Position numbers and translations under genes: made by a program | Origin: Microcebus murinus | Lineage: Eukaryota > Chordata > Mammalia > Primates > Cheirogaleidae | NCBI RefSeq assembly: GCF_040939455.1 | Contig: NC_134107.1 | Span: 10,045,537 to 10,109,536 of the forward strand | DNA: 64,000 nucleotides | Direction: 5' to 3' | The notes under the pieces: model-generated | The model's input: the letters and a program-made list of their open reading frames with translations, nothing else | Database searches by the model: none | Told to the model about the DNA's origin: nothing | In this document: positions 1-12,370 of the stretch, one piece after another | Numbering within the stretch: position 1 is the first letter of the stretch | How the letters are laid out: each line of letters starts with the position of its first letter

Positions 1-1016
1 GTGGGTGGATAGGGACACATCACCTGAGGGTGACATGTGAGCAAGGGCCTGAGGAGGAAAGAGAAAGCCGTTGGGTATGTTGTTAGGTGGAGCCAGCCAG
101 CCCTGCTAGGGTACTGCAGATGGTGCAAAGGAGGGATAACAGCCAGACAGCTCAGGGGTTCGGCCCCAGCAGCTGGCAGGGTGGAGTCTGCTTCCTGAGA
201 TGAGGGAGACTGCAGGTTTGGGGGAGACCTGGAGTCCAGTCTTGGCCGTGTTCAGGCTGCCAGGACTGGCAGATCCACAGGGGGCTGTAAGATAACCCTG
301 CAACAGAACCCCAAACTCACAGACACACTCGGCCCGTGCTTTTTAATAGATTACATACTAGATGCACATATTTTCGGGCACATGTAATAATTGATACAAT
401 TCACATAGTCAAATAGGGTAATTAGAATTTCTATCACTTAAATATTTATCTTTTCTTTATTCTAAGAACATTTAAAATATTCTGGGTATTTTGAAATGTA
501 CAGTCAATAGTTAAGTAGAGTCACCCTACTGATTTATTGAATGCCAGATTTCTCTTCATTCTCTCTCTCCCTTCCTGGCTGATTTTTAGTTTTTATTTCT
601 CACTCTGTCATTTCTCTATTGTGAATTGCATCCTAGAAATGCCTCACATACACATTAAGATGTTAATATTGGTTGGGTACAGTGGGTCATGTCTGTAATT
701 CTAGTACTCTGGGAGTCCAAGGTAGGAGGATTGTTTGAGGTCAGGAGTTGGAGACCAGCCTGAGCGAAAGCAAGAACCCGTCTCTACTGAAAACAGAAAA
801 ATTAGCCAGGTATGGTGGCACACCCCTGTAGTCCCAACTACTTGGGAGACTGAGGCAGGAGGATCACTCGAGCCCAGGAGTTTGAGGTAGCAGCAAGCTA
901 TGATGATGCCAGTGTACTCTACACTGGGTGACAGAGGGAGTCTTTGTCTTAAAAAAAAAAGTTCCTATAACTAATGTTGCTTTCAGTCTGCTAAGATTTG
1001 GTTTTCTTGTTTATAG
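1..1016 (+). other. PPFIA1: PPFIA1 intron (partial) with one Alu
   Basis: This stretch lies upstream of the first PPFIA1 exon visible here and ends in the acceptor TTATAG at 1011-1016. It holds AT-rich unremarkable DNA and a sense Alu at about 670-960. I see no exon in it. The earlier coding part of the gene (N-terminal coiled coils) must lie outside the window. Confidence 0.75.
670..960 (+). repeat. Alu SINE (old)
   Basis: Dimeric Alu with GGTCAGGAGTTGGAGACCAG in the left arm, a second arm with GAGGCAGGAGGATCACT, and a short A tail at 951-960. Diverged. Confidence 0.85.
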
Positions 1017-1240
1017 GTACAAACTCTTAATGAGCAGGACTGGGAACGTGCCCAGCAAGCTAGTGTCCTGGCAAATGTAGCGCAAGCATTTGAGAGCGAC
1101 GTCGATGTGTCTGATGGTGAGGATGACAGAGACACTCTCCTCAGCTCGGTTGATCTGCTGTCGCCCAGCGGGCAGGCCGATGCACAGACGTTAGCCATGA
1201 TGCTTCAGGAGCAGCTGGACGCCATCAACAAAGAGATAAG
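1017..1240 (+). CDS. PPFIA1: PPFIA1 exon: liprin-alpha-1, end of coiled-coil region
   Basis: This 224-nt exon reads VQTLNEQDWERAQQ at its start and contains DLLSPSGQADAQTLAMM and QLDAINKEIR, which I recognise as liprin-alpha-1. Liprin-alpha proteins are cytoplasmic scaffolds that bind LAR-family receptor tyrosine phosphatases, ERC/ELKS and other adhesion or presynaptic proteins. The segment is acidic and rich in helix-forming residues, as expected for the last part of the long N-terminal coiled coil. Acceptor TTATAG and donor GTATGT flank it. It starts in phase 0 and ends two bases into an Arg codon that the next exon completes. Confidence 0.95.
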
Positions 1241-3787
<2,547 letters not shown>

Positions 3788-4019
3788 GTTGATACAAGAA
3801 GAAAAGGAAAACACAGAGCAGCGAGCAGAGGAGATTGAAAGTAGAGTTGGTAGTGGAAGTTTAGACAATCTTGGTCGTTTTAGATCAATGAGCTCCATTC
3901 CCCCATATCCTGCCTCCTCGCTTGGCGGCTCCTCCCCCCCAGGCAGCGGTCGCTCCACCCCAAGGAGGATCCCGCACAGCCCAGCCAGGGAGGTGGACAG
4001 ACTGGGCATCATGACTCTA
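3788..4019 (+). CDS. PPFIA1: PPFIA1 exon: liprin-alpha-1 Ser/Pro-rich linker
   Basis: This 232-nt exon completes the split Arg codon and continues [19 protein letters not shown], then the Ser/Pro-rich [17 protein letters not shown] and [18 protein letters not shown], ending IMTL. The start is the end of the coiled coil. The rest is the flexible, likely phosphorylated linker of liprin-alpha-1. Acceptor ATTATAG and donor GTAAGT are strong. It ends in phase 0, which fits the 30-nt microexon that follows at 5,871. Confidence 0.95.
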
Positions 4020-5870
4020 GTAAGTGTCACCCTTTCCTCGCGGCATCCCCACCCCACACACCTGTTTGAATTCTTGGGCACTGTGAACTTGCTTCTTTTT
4101 ACCCAGCAGAAAATCAAGTACATTTGTCATTCTAAGAGGTTGAAGATTTTAAAGCCTAACTAGTGTTTTCAACTATGTTATTCAACTATAACAAATTGAT
4201 TCTAATATTTGGATGACCAGGCTAGTGTGCTATAGTTTGTTTTTCTGATTGTTGGCCCAGGCAGCTGTGTAGGGTACAGCAGAAGGGCCTCAGCCTAGGG
4301 TCACTTTACCTGGAATTTTGATGGCCTTGTGGTGTTTGGTGACAAAGTGTGCAGATCTGAACAATGTTTAAAACTTTCTCATGTAGTTAGTCTAGGTTTT
4401 GTGAGTGCATTGCCTAGGAAATCATATTTCATGTGAAATCATACTTACAACATTCTGCTTTTAACTGCATTTCTATAATTTTTTTCTTTGGCCTTACCCT
4501 CCATTTTCATCTTTAGTTGTGTTGTTAGCCAGCGTGTGATTAACTCAACAATAAATCATGTTAGTGGCTTATGAAGTGGTGTCCGTCTACTTTGCAGTAT
4601 TTTGACATATTTTTTTTCGTAATTTACATCATTAGCTATTTAGCTAATATTTTGAACTCTGACCATTTCATTTGTGGTTTCATGCTTATTTCCTTCCAGA
4701 GCATTTGTAAAACCACTGTGTCTGTTTTTTTCTCTGGTTTTATAATTCCATATGCTGACCGACAGTTGCTGGCTTTGATTTCCTGCGTCATCCTTTTCTT
4801 TGTTGTGTTATCTGAGCCATCTCCAGATTCATTTCTAATCCACACCTCAGGTCCCCGTCAGCCTCTAGGTTGTTCCTCCAGCCCCCCCAGGGCCACCCAC
4901 GATATAACGCTTCTTCACAGCACGCAGGTACCCAGGTGGCCGATGATATGTGAGTCTGTGCTAGATTATGATTTTATTAGTGGAGCTTTGGTTTTTTTAT
5001 CAGTAAAAAATGTATTTTTTCTCAACAGTGATAAACTATAACTAGTGTATCATTGTATAATAAATGTGGATACAGGCACAATATAGGTGATTAAGAGTGT
5101 TTTTACTCAATTTATGTAGCATCTGTATAATTCATACATGAAATATTTCCTACATAATCTGCTAAGTGTAGAATTAATAGAAGCTTTACGCAAACAATAT
5201 ACTTTCTAGTTTTGATGATTGTATTCAAGACTATAAATCTCACCAACTTACTGAACATACTCTACTGTCTCTGATTTTTTTTATTAAAATATCTTACGTA
5301 AATCATAGGATGTAAAGATTCTACCTGATATGCTAGTTTTTGTTCTTATATATTTTCACAGGGTACCTTGCTTTAAGCAATATATATGTTTTTGAGAAGT
5401 TGTAAATCAAATTCTAGGTAAGGATTTTGCGTTAATGTCCAATAGGTATAAAAGTAGGTTTGTTTAATTTTATAATAGGCGTATTGTAATAGCTTCATCA
5501 ATTAGAATATTTTGAATTATAGCATGTTTTTTATTAAAGAAAACTAAACTATAGAGAGGTTTGTCTTAGAATAGACAATTATTAGGGCCTTTTGTTATAC
5601 AAAATGCTACAACAATTACATGTGTTGAAATAGAATTTTCTCTGAATAATAATTTATAGTGTTTTTCTAGTAAATCTTGAATAACTTTTATTTAAATTTT
5701 GTGGTGAAAAAATGTTCTATATACAGTTAAATTTTCTCTAAATCCTATTGTACTTGTATCTATCCTGTCATTCCCATTTTGATATATTTGCCTGTACTGA
5801 TCCTTGAATTTTTAACTTCAAGTGTGCAGTAAATCTGGTTTCTCTTCATCTCTTTGCATGCATCTGTCAG
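4020..5870 (+). other. PPFIA1: PPFIA1 intron
   Basis: This is AT-rich intronic DNA. I see no Alu, no further exon and no RNA gene here. A 156-codon open frame at about 4,571-5,041 has no splice signals or recognisable domain and is read as chance. Confidence 0.7.
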
Positions 5871-5900
5871 CCTAGTGATTTAAGGAAACATCGTAGAAAG
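5871..5900 (+). CDS. PPFIA1: PPFIA1 30-nt microexon (PSDLRKHRRK)
   Basis: A 30-nt exon between CTGTCAG (acceptor) and GTAAAT (donor) encodes PSDLRKHRRK. This basic decapeptide follows MTL in liprin-alpha proteins, so the preceding exon (phase 0 end) and the following exon (phase 0 start) join to it cleanly. Its length is a multiple of three, so skipping would remove ten residues without a frameshift. It is easy to miss because it is far too short for ORF-based gene finding. Confidence 0.93.
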
Positions 5901-6232
5901 GTAAATTACTTAGTAATTTAACATATTTTTGTATGTCTGTAACACATTGAAGAGTACCTATCATTTTATATAAATGTGACATTATATAATTATATAATAA
6001 TGAATAATTGAAATTTTAAAGAAAATGTTTAATCTCACCCGGCACTTTACATGTGATCATCCTCTTGAAAATTATTCATCAGTGGTTTCATAGAACACTG
6101 GGACAAGTGTAAGAGTTTGCCATTCTCCCACTTTTTTTGTCTTCTAATCATTGCATGCTTACTTATCATAGACATGGTATTTTTTAAAATAAATTATTGA
6201 AGCAAAGGCATAGATTTTAGATTTGAGGAAAA

Positions 6233-6640
6233 TCGATTTTAATAACAATAATAGCTAGCATTTATAAGCTCTTGATTTATGCCAGGCTCTGTGCTGAGTG
6301 CCTTACTAATCTGTTACAGGTCTAGTATCCCATATTCCAAATGCTGGGGACCAGAAGTGTTTCAGAGTTTGGAATTTGCATTGTACTTAACAGTTGAGCA
6401 TCCAAAATCAGAAATCCTAAATCCTCCCATGAGCATTTCCTTTGAGCATCCTGTCAGCATTCAGAAAGTTTCAGATTTGGGACCATTTCAAATTTGGGGT
6501 TTTTGGATTCGAGATGCTCACCTTGTATCTTAATCCTCACACACTTTCCTGTGATATATAGGTTACTGTTATCCTCATTTCACAGGTGTGGAACCTGAAG
6601 TTTAGAGAGTTCACACAATGTGCACTGTAGACTTGAGTTC
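6233..6640. repeat. MIR SINE split by a DNA transposon
   Basis: The flanks read as one MIR: GCATTTATAAGC...GCCAGGCTCTGTGCTGAGTG on the left (to about 6,316), and AATCCTCAC...CCTCATTTCACAGGTG on the right (from about 6,526). Between them sits a TA-flanked Tigger-like insertion. The order of events follows directly: MIR first, transposon later. Confidence 0.75.
6317..6525. mobile_element. Tigger-like (Tc1/mariner) non-autonomous DNA transposon
   Basis: The element begins CAGGTCTAGTATCCC and ends in an approximate inverted copy (GAGATGCTCACCTTG), with TA on each side (6,315-6,316 and 6,526-6,527), the target-site signature of Tc1/mariner elements. The interior GGGACCAGAAGTGTTTCAGA is familiar from Tigger-derived short elements. 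No transposase coding is present. The exact subfamily is not certain. Confidence 0.75.
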
Positions 6641-7900
6641 AGATTTGCCTGGTTTCAAAACCTGGACCCTTGGCCATGTTACCATCTGGCCTTTTCTCCA
6701 GACATTAGTAGTCTGGTCTCCCTGGCAGCGCCCCTACAGAGGGAGGTTCCAGGGAGGCCACTTCTCCTGGGAGATAACTGTAGATTGGGCCTCCTGTTCT
6801 CGGAGGACATTAGGCGCAGTGCTGGTCGGTGGCTGTTGTTTATGGTGACCCAAAACCTCTGCCTTGTAACTTTCACACTCTAGTCTGTATTCTGTGACCC
6901 CTTCCAAAAAACCTGCCTGATGGTGCAGTGACCGGACAGCCCTCCAGAGACATAAAAGCAGTTGTTCTCTGAAAAAGCACGTGACTTGTCGCTGTGTGAG
7001 CTGCTCAGTTGGGCTGAGCAGTGTGATTAGTGACACTGCTTGTTCAGTCACTGATTAGTTTGTGACCTGGGGTTTATTACTTGCCCCATTTGTACCTTTG
7101 TTTGTGCTCCTGACAAATGAAGATAATAATAGAACGGTGTCACTTAAGGTGGCCGCAGACCTGTGTGCGTCTGCAGTGAGATCACCAGCCGCAGCAAGAC
7201 ACAAAGCATACCCTTAGTTCTGCTGACTTGTATTTGGGCTTGTTTGTTTTTGATAGCAAGATTTTCTCGATGAGGGAAGCAGTGTGTTGATTTGTACTCA
7301 GGCCTGATAACCTAGTGTTCACGGGTAGCTTCAGCGTGCTGCTGGTGGCTTTGAGGAACCTTGTTCTCAGGTTGTTGTGAGGGTTAAGCCAGCTGTATGT
7401 GCAGAGTGCCGGGCCTGGTGCCAGACACAGCCCACATTTGACTGTCGCCTTCCTCCTCTGCCTCAATGTTATTCGTGTAGACTAAGATGACTTCCCTGCC
7501 TTCTAGTAGCATCCAGGATAAGATAGAGGCAAAAATCTGGTGGGTCACAGTGCTGTCCCTTGCTGTTGGAGTACAGAGGGCAGAGCTTGGGGGGGCTGGG
7601 TGTGCGGGAGAACTTCCCTAGGGAGCTGCTGGCTGGGTTGGCTGGGCTCTCCTCATCGACCTCTGGTAGTTTACGATAATGTCGTATTGTCGGCTTGATC
7701 ACATGTATTGCTGCCTATGCTATTTTTTGTTTCTGCTTTTATAAACAAATGATTGTTTAACCTGAATTTCGAAACTGTTAAATTTCATACTGACAATATC
7801 TAGCCATAATAGTCTTGTGTTGTTTTATGATTGTAATTGGAAGTTGAGAAAGGATGCAGGATTTATCTGCATCTTAACTGCTAATTAAAATTACGTCCTC

Positions 7901-8247
7901 GGCCGGGCGCTGTGGCTCACGCCTGTAATCCTAGCTCTTGGGAGGCCGAGGCGGGCGGATTGCTCAAGGTCAGGAGTTCAAAACCAGCCTGAGCAAGAGC
8001 GAGACCCCGTCTCTACTATAAATAGAAAGAAATCAATTGGCCAACTGATATATATATAAAAAATTAGCCGGGCATGGTGGCACATGCCTGTAGTCCCAGC
8101 TACCAGGGAGGCTGAGGCAGAAGGATCGCTCGAGCCCAGGAGTTTGAGGTTGCTGTGAGCTAGGCTGACGCCACGGCACTCACTCTAGCCTGGGCAACAA
8201 AGCGAGACTCTGTCTCAAAAAAAAAAAAAACAAAAAAACAAAAAAAA
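7901..8247 (+). repeat. Young lemur-type Alu with target-site duplication
   Basis: Starts GGCCGGGCGCTGTGGCTCAC. Carries the lemur-type middle insert (AATTGGCCAACTGATATATA) and the right-arm end GGCACTCACTCTAGCCTGGG. Flanked by ACGTCCTC at 7,893-7,900 and 8,248-8,255, an 8-bp or slightly longer target duplication. Little decay, so a recent insertion. Confidence 0.93.
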
Positions 8248-8367
8248 ACGTCCTCAATGACCTCGGCCCTTCTTTGCACTAGTCTACCTGGTTCTCAATG
8301 AGCCACTGTTGGGCTCCCATGAGGTTGATGTACTTTACAAAGTCCGTTTAAAAAGCAGAAGTACAAA

Positions 8368-8515
8368 CCAGACGCAGTGGCACTTGAGGAGGGAGGATCA
8401 CTTGAGCCCAGGAGTTTGAGGCTGCAGTGTACCGTGATTGTGTCTGTGAATAGCCACTGTACTCCAGCCTAGGCAACATGGTGAGACTTCCTCTCTAAAA
8501 CACAGATTTTTAAAA
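8368..8515 (+). repeat. Alu-related monomer
   Basis: A single Alu-like arm (GACGCAGTGGCACTTGAGG to CTCCAGCCTAGGCAACATGG) lacking part of its 5' region. It could be a FLAM-type monomer or a deleted Alu. Confidence 0.7.
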
Positions 8516-8879
8516 AATAAAACTGAAAAGCAGAAGTTTGCTATTCAAGTTTTATTGTTTATACAGATGCTTGCTCTTTATGTTTCACGAGAGCTAGTCC
8601 TGCTCAAAAGCAAAACACACAATGCATAAGCAAGACCTGCCTAGACCCTGAAGGGGTGGATCTGTTTGCCGTTATACCATCCTGCATCCTTCAGCACATG
8701 GCGTACTTACATTCTAGTGCAAACAAAGAAAACATGGAGTCGGACAGAGATTATGTAAACCATATTGAACAGAGGTTTTTGAGCTGCATATAAGTGCATC
8801 TGTTTATAGCATTCAGTCCAAACATTATTGAGAAATAAATAGAAGCTGTACATATGTGTGTTTGGGTCATGGGCTATTC

Positions 8880-9100
8880 CAGGGGTCCCCAACCTATAGT
8901 GAATTGTATAATTATGTCATTATATTATGTTAATTACATTGTATATTATATATATTACAATGTAATAATGATAGAAATAAAGTGCACAATTAATGTAATG
9001 CACTTGAATCATCCCAAAACCATACTCTCCTTCCCTAGTATGTGGAAAAATTATCTTCCATGAAGACAGTCCCTGGTGCCAAAGTGGTTGGGGACCACTG
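8880..9100. mobile_element. Short hAT-like DNA transposon with 8-bp target duplication
   Basis: Perfect or nearly perfect terminal inverted repeats CAGGGGTCCCCAACC and GGTTGGGGACCACTG bound a 221-bp element. The flanks are GGCTATTC (8,872-8,879) and GGCTAGTC (9,101-9,108), an 8-bp duplication with one mismatch, typical of hAT elements. The interior is very AT-rich and contains an 11-bp perfect hairpin (8,933-8,943 with 8,956-8,966). No transposase. Confidence 0.85.
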
Positions 9101-9630
9101 GGCTAGTCCATATTTATTCTCCCCCTCCCCAGACAGAAAGAAATTGACAGTTTTGCCCAAGAAGTTTCTGCCCACGTTAGTGTTTCTTTTGATTGGGGCC
9201 AGGAGATAGACATATTTGTTGTGGGATCTGTGTAAGTGTAAGTTAATGCTGTCAAAACTTTATGATGGTGCAGTCGTTTAGATCTTTGCTCCCCTTCAGT
9301 GATCGTCCTCAGGATGTGCCTAGGACTCCCGAGGGCAGGACCTGACGTGGAGGAGGCTGAAGGGTGCTCCTGTGTGCTGCCCAGGCCCTGCTGCCAGTCG
9401 TGGGGGGCGGGCTAGGAGTCTGGGTGCTCCATGCACACGGTGCCGCATGGCCCTGCTTCTCTGAGCAAGGCAGTCCTTCAGACGGCGTGACACTAAAGTG
9501 AGACTTTCTGTGCTGGCAGAAAGCGTAGCTGACAGATTTTCGGAAAAGTTCGTGGTTATAATTTAAGGTCTCTGTGATTTTTTTTTTCATGGTCCCTGTT
9601 AACTAACTTTGCACTTCTCTCACCTCTCAG

Positions 9631-9782
9631 TTGCCATATTCCAGAGAAGAGGTACGAGATGACAAGACAACAATAAAATGTGAAACCTCCCCCCCTGCCT
9701 CCCCCGGGTCCCTCCGGCTAGACAGGCCACAGAAAGGAGCGCTGCACACAGTCAGCCATGAGGACATCAGGGACATGAGGAA
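9631..9782 (+). CDS. PPFIA1: PPFIA1 exon: liprin-alpha-1 linker (EEVRDDKTTIKCETSPP)
   Basis: This 152-nt exon reads LPYSREEVRDDKTTIKCETS, then PPASPGSLRLDRPQK and ALHTVSHEDIRDMR. The KTTIKCETSPP core is conserved in liprin-alpha linkers. It starts in phase 0 after the microexon and ends with AA, completed to Asn by the next exon. Acceptor CACCTCTCAG, donor GTAAGG. No folded domain is expected. Confidence 0.94.
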
Positions 9783-10961
9783 GTAAGGAGCGGGCGCCAT
9801 CCCAGTGACCCCCATGAAATGTGCTTGTCTGTCTGTCTGCAGGTTTAGGAACCTGCTCATCTTTACTTGAAAAAACAAAACAGTGACTTTAATGAATTAC
9901 TGGTTAAATTCAGTTGAGTTTATTTAAATACTGGACCTTGAATGCCCACCACTGCTCAGGGGACTAGAGTGAAGTCCATTGGGCAAAGTCAGTTTGGAAA
10001 GAAAGGAGTTAAGTATCCGCAAAGTTTAGAAAAACTTCATTTCTTCAGAACGTACAGATTGACTGCTTTGAGAAATTTCTTCCTATTTTTGGTAGAGAGT
10101 TTGCCAGGCAGACGACAGTTTCTGGTTGGAGCTGCTGCATAGGGCAGTCCGTCCGTGCCTCTCAGGCACCTGCTGTGCCTCTGGAAACTGTTGAGAGCTC
10201 CCCGTCATCCTTACCCATGGATTAAGTGCTTCCTCTTAGAAAACAGATAAACTACTTTGTTACTAATATACTATCGTTTTTCAAAGTACCATTTATTTTT
10301 TTTAATTTTAGCATATTACAGGGGTACAAATGTTTAGGTTACATATATTGCCTTTGCCCCACCTGAGTCAGAGTGTCAAGCGTGTCCATCCCCCAGATGG
10401 TGTACACTGCACCCATTAGGTGTGAATATACCCATCCCCAAACTACCATTTATTGGATTTCTGTTCTGGACCAGGCAGTACGCGGTGGAGGGCATGCGGG
10501 TTCCCTGCAGGCAGCTGATATGGCCCTGGTTTCAAGGAGTCAAGCTCAGGGCAGTTGTGGGAACTGCTGAGAGGTGGGGGCCCTATCTGTCCTGTTTCCC
10601 AGGACTCTGCTCTTGCTGCTGCTGCTTCCCACAGCCGGCCTGAGCACTGCTTTTGTGAGCTGGGAGGTGCCCCTGACTCGGGTCACTGGGCTCCAGAGTC
10701 TAATGGTTGGAGTCCAGCCCCACTCTGAAGGGAGCGCCACTCATAGAGAATCTCGGCGTCCCAGAAACAGGTCTCTGTGCTAGCACCCCACGAGCCGCCT
10801 GTGCTGGGCAGAGCACACTTTATGAAGGTGTAGAAGAGATGGAGTATTGGTTAGGAAGCCTGAAGAACAAGTGTTAGCAAGACAAAGAACTGTAATGCAC
10901 ATGAGCGGAATGTTCTGTCATGATAAGGCAAGGTGGTAAGGATCCCTTTCTTTCCTCAAAG
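9783..10961 (+). other. PPFIA1: PPFIA1 intron
   Basis: The intron holds a 5'-truncated antisense L1 tail (10,298-10,444) and otherwise unremarkable sequence. No exon or RNA gene seen. Confidence 0.7.
10298..10444 (-). mobile_element. 5'-truncated L1 3' end, antisense, with target-site duplication
   Basis: T-rich start followed by the reverse complement of a primate L1 3' UTR (AGCATATTACAGGGGTACAA, GTGTCCATCCCCCAGATGG). Exact 10-bp repeats ACCATTTATT flank it at 10,288-10,297 and 10,445-10,454, so insertion by L1 target-primed reverse transcription is clear. Confidence 0.88.
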
Positions 10962-11134
10962 CTCCACAGGCTCCCAGGATGGCCCCGTGAGCAATCCCAG
11001 CAGCAGCAACAGCAGCCAGGACTCGCTGCACAAAGCCCCAAAGAAGAAGGGCATCAAGTCCTCTATTGGCCGCTTGTTTGGCAAGAAAGAAAAGGGCCGG
11101 CCTGGACCAGCTGGCAAAGCCTCGTTAGAGCAAG
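10962..11134 (+). CDS. PPFIA1: PPFIA1 exon: liprin-alpha-1 basic linker
   Basis: This 173-nt exon encodes [20 protein letters not shown], then [37 protein letters not shown]. The basic [14 protein letters not shown] motif is conserved among liprin-alpha proteins. Phase: one base completes Asn on entry, one base (G of Ala) on exit. The donor GTTGGT is weak compared with the others in this gene. Confidence 0.95.
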
Positions 11135-11485
11135 GTTGGTCGGTTTCCTGGAAACATCTTAACGGTCAGGATTGTGGGGAGGAAGGGACTGTCACTTGTG
11201 TGCCTGCTATGTGCTGGACCAGCAGCTCCTTCCTGGGGTGGTCGAGGCTGTATGCTCTCCAGGGAACAAAAGCTGCGAAGGCATGAACTAAAGAGCACAG
11301 TGAGTTCATTGGCCACTCATAGATATAACAGGTTCACTGTCTGGAGTGTTTGTGTATTGGTGCCCTATTCGGAAACTTAGCCCAAGAAATTAACACCGAG
11401 CCTGCAAATATGCAGCCACCTGTTTATGAAAAGGCACAGCTTTGCCATGTTGATCTTATTTTGGGGTTGTTCTGCTTCCTCGTAG
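11135..11485 (+). other. PPFIA1: PPFIA1 short intron
   Basis: Intron of 351 bp between the weak donor GTTGGT and the acceptor CCTCGTAG. I see no repeat or further feature in it. Confidence 0.8.
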
Positions 11486-11579
11486 CTGGTGTTTCAGAGA
11501 CAGAGAACTCATCTCCAGATGCCTTGGGACTTAGCAAATTGGGAGGACAGGCTGAAAAAAATCGTAAACTTCAAAAAAA
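11486..11579 (+). CDS. PPFIA1: PPFIA1 exon: linker before SAM1
   Basis: This 94-nt exon reads (A)GVSETENSSPDALGLSKLGG then QAEKNRKLQK. The GLSKLGGQAEKNRKLQKK stretch is the conserved lead-in to SAM1 in liprin-alpha-1. It ends with AA of a Lys codon finished in the exon at 16,567. Acceptor CGTAG, donor GTAAGC. Confidence 0.94.
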
Positions 11580-11804
11580 GTAAGCTGTCTATTATTTTTT
11601 CATCTCACTGAACAGTTTTCAGTTGTCCTACTGTTTAATGCTTGTTAAATGTAATATCTAGCTATGTATATACATTATTTCCTGAAAGATTAACCTCCAG
11701 CCTTTATTAAGCCATACTTCCTGGAAGACAAAGCGTTTGTGACATTCTGAAAGAAATCACACATGGATTTTCAGTCCACTTTGGGAAGTAGAAAGTGGAG
11801 GGTG

Positions 11805-11990
11805 CTGGGTCGCACTGCAGTCTGAATCCTGGTGCCTGCTCAGGTTAGGTTTGTGACTTTGGCAAAGTGACTTAGCATCCATGTGCTTCAATTTCCTCAT
11901 CTGTAAAATGAGGGTGATAGTTGCGCATACACCTTGTAGGGCCTTTGTGAGTATTAAATGAGATGTTATACATAACATGCTTTAAACAGG
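11805..11990. repeat. MIR SINE
   Basis: Recognisable MIR core and tail, CAATTTCCTCATCTGTAAAA followed by GGGCCTTTGTGAGTATTAAA. Old mammalian SINE. Confidence 0.8.
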
Positions 11991-12068
11991 GCTAACAAGT
12001 CGTAAACTAGCTGTAGCTGTGGCCACTGCAGTGATTGTTGCCTGCCAGCTTTCAGAACTTGCTATTCA

Positions 12069-12230
12069 AGGCTGGGGCGTGGTGGCTCAAGCCTGTGGTC
12101 CCAGCTACTTAGGACGCTGAGGCAGGAGGATCGCTTGAGCCCAGGTTTGGGGTTGCTGTGAGCTAGGCTGATGCCCCAGCACTCTAGCCTGGGTGACACA
12201 GTGAGATTTTGTCTCAAGATAATAATAATA
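12069..12230 (+). repeat. Alu arm (monomer-like) upstream of the U6 copy
   Basis: A single Alu-like arm: GGCTGGGGCGTGGTGGCTCA joins directly to GTCCCAGCTACTTAGGACGC, missing the middle of a dimer, and ends in a degenerate AATAATAAT tail. It lies 35 bp before the U6 copy. Confidence 0.78.
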
Positions 12231-12265
12231 ATAAAATTTGGGACAAAAAAAGAATTTTCTATTCA

Positions 12266-12370
12266 GTGCTCACTTTGGCAGCACATATACTAAGATTGGA
12301 ACAATACAGAAAAGATTAGCATGGCCCCTGTGCAAGGGTGACACACAAATATGTGAAGTATTCCATATTT
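12266..12370 (+). pseudogene. RNU6P-like: U6 snRNA retropseudogene
   Basis: A copy of U6 snRNA, nearly full length: starts GTGCTCACTTTGGCAGCACA, contains AGATTAGCATGGCCCCTG and ends GTATTCCATATTT followed by an A-rich stretch. Several changes from canonical U6, including in the catalytic ACAGA region (CAGAAAAG for CAGAGAAG), and no upstream snRNA promoter elements that I can see. It is best read as a dead copy made by L1 machinery, not as a functional spliceosomal RNA gene. Confidence 0.9.

Larger units (their letters stand above)
5901..9630 (+). other. PPFIA1: PPFIA1 intron with Tigger-in-MIR, Alus and a hAT-like element
   Basis: This is a gene-free intron holding a MIR split by a Tigger-like element (6,233-6,640), a young lemur Alu (7,901-8,247), an Alu monomer (about 8,368-8,500) and a short hAT-like element (8,880-9,100). 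The remainder, including the GC-richer 9,300-9,600, shows no exon that I can support. Confidence 0.7.

Noticed and set aside
4571..5041. 156-codon open frame on +
   Set aside because: AT-rich hydrophobic translation typical of intronic DNA; no splice sites and no family I recognise.
12266..12370. U6 copy as a functional spliceosomal RNA gene
   Set aside because: Changes in conserved bases, an A-rich 3' tail and no visible upstream PSE/TATA promoter point to a retropseudogene.
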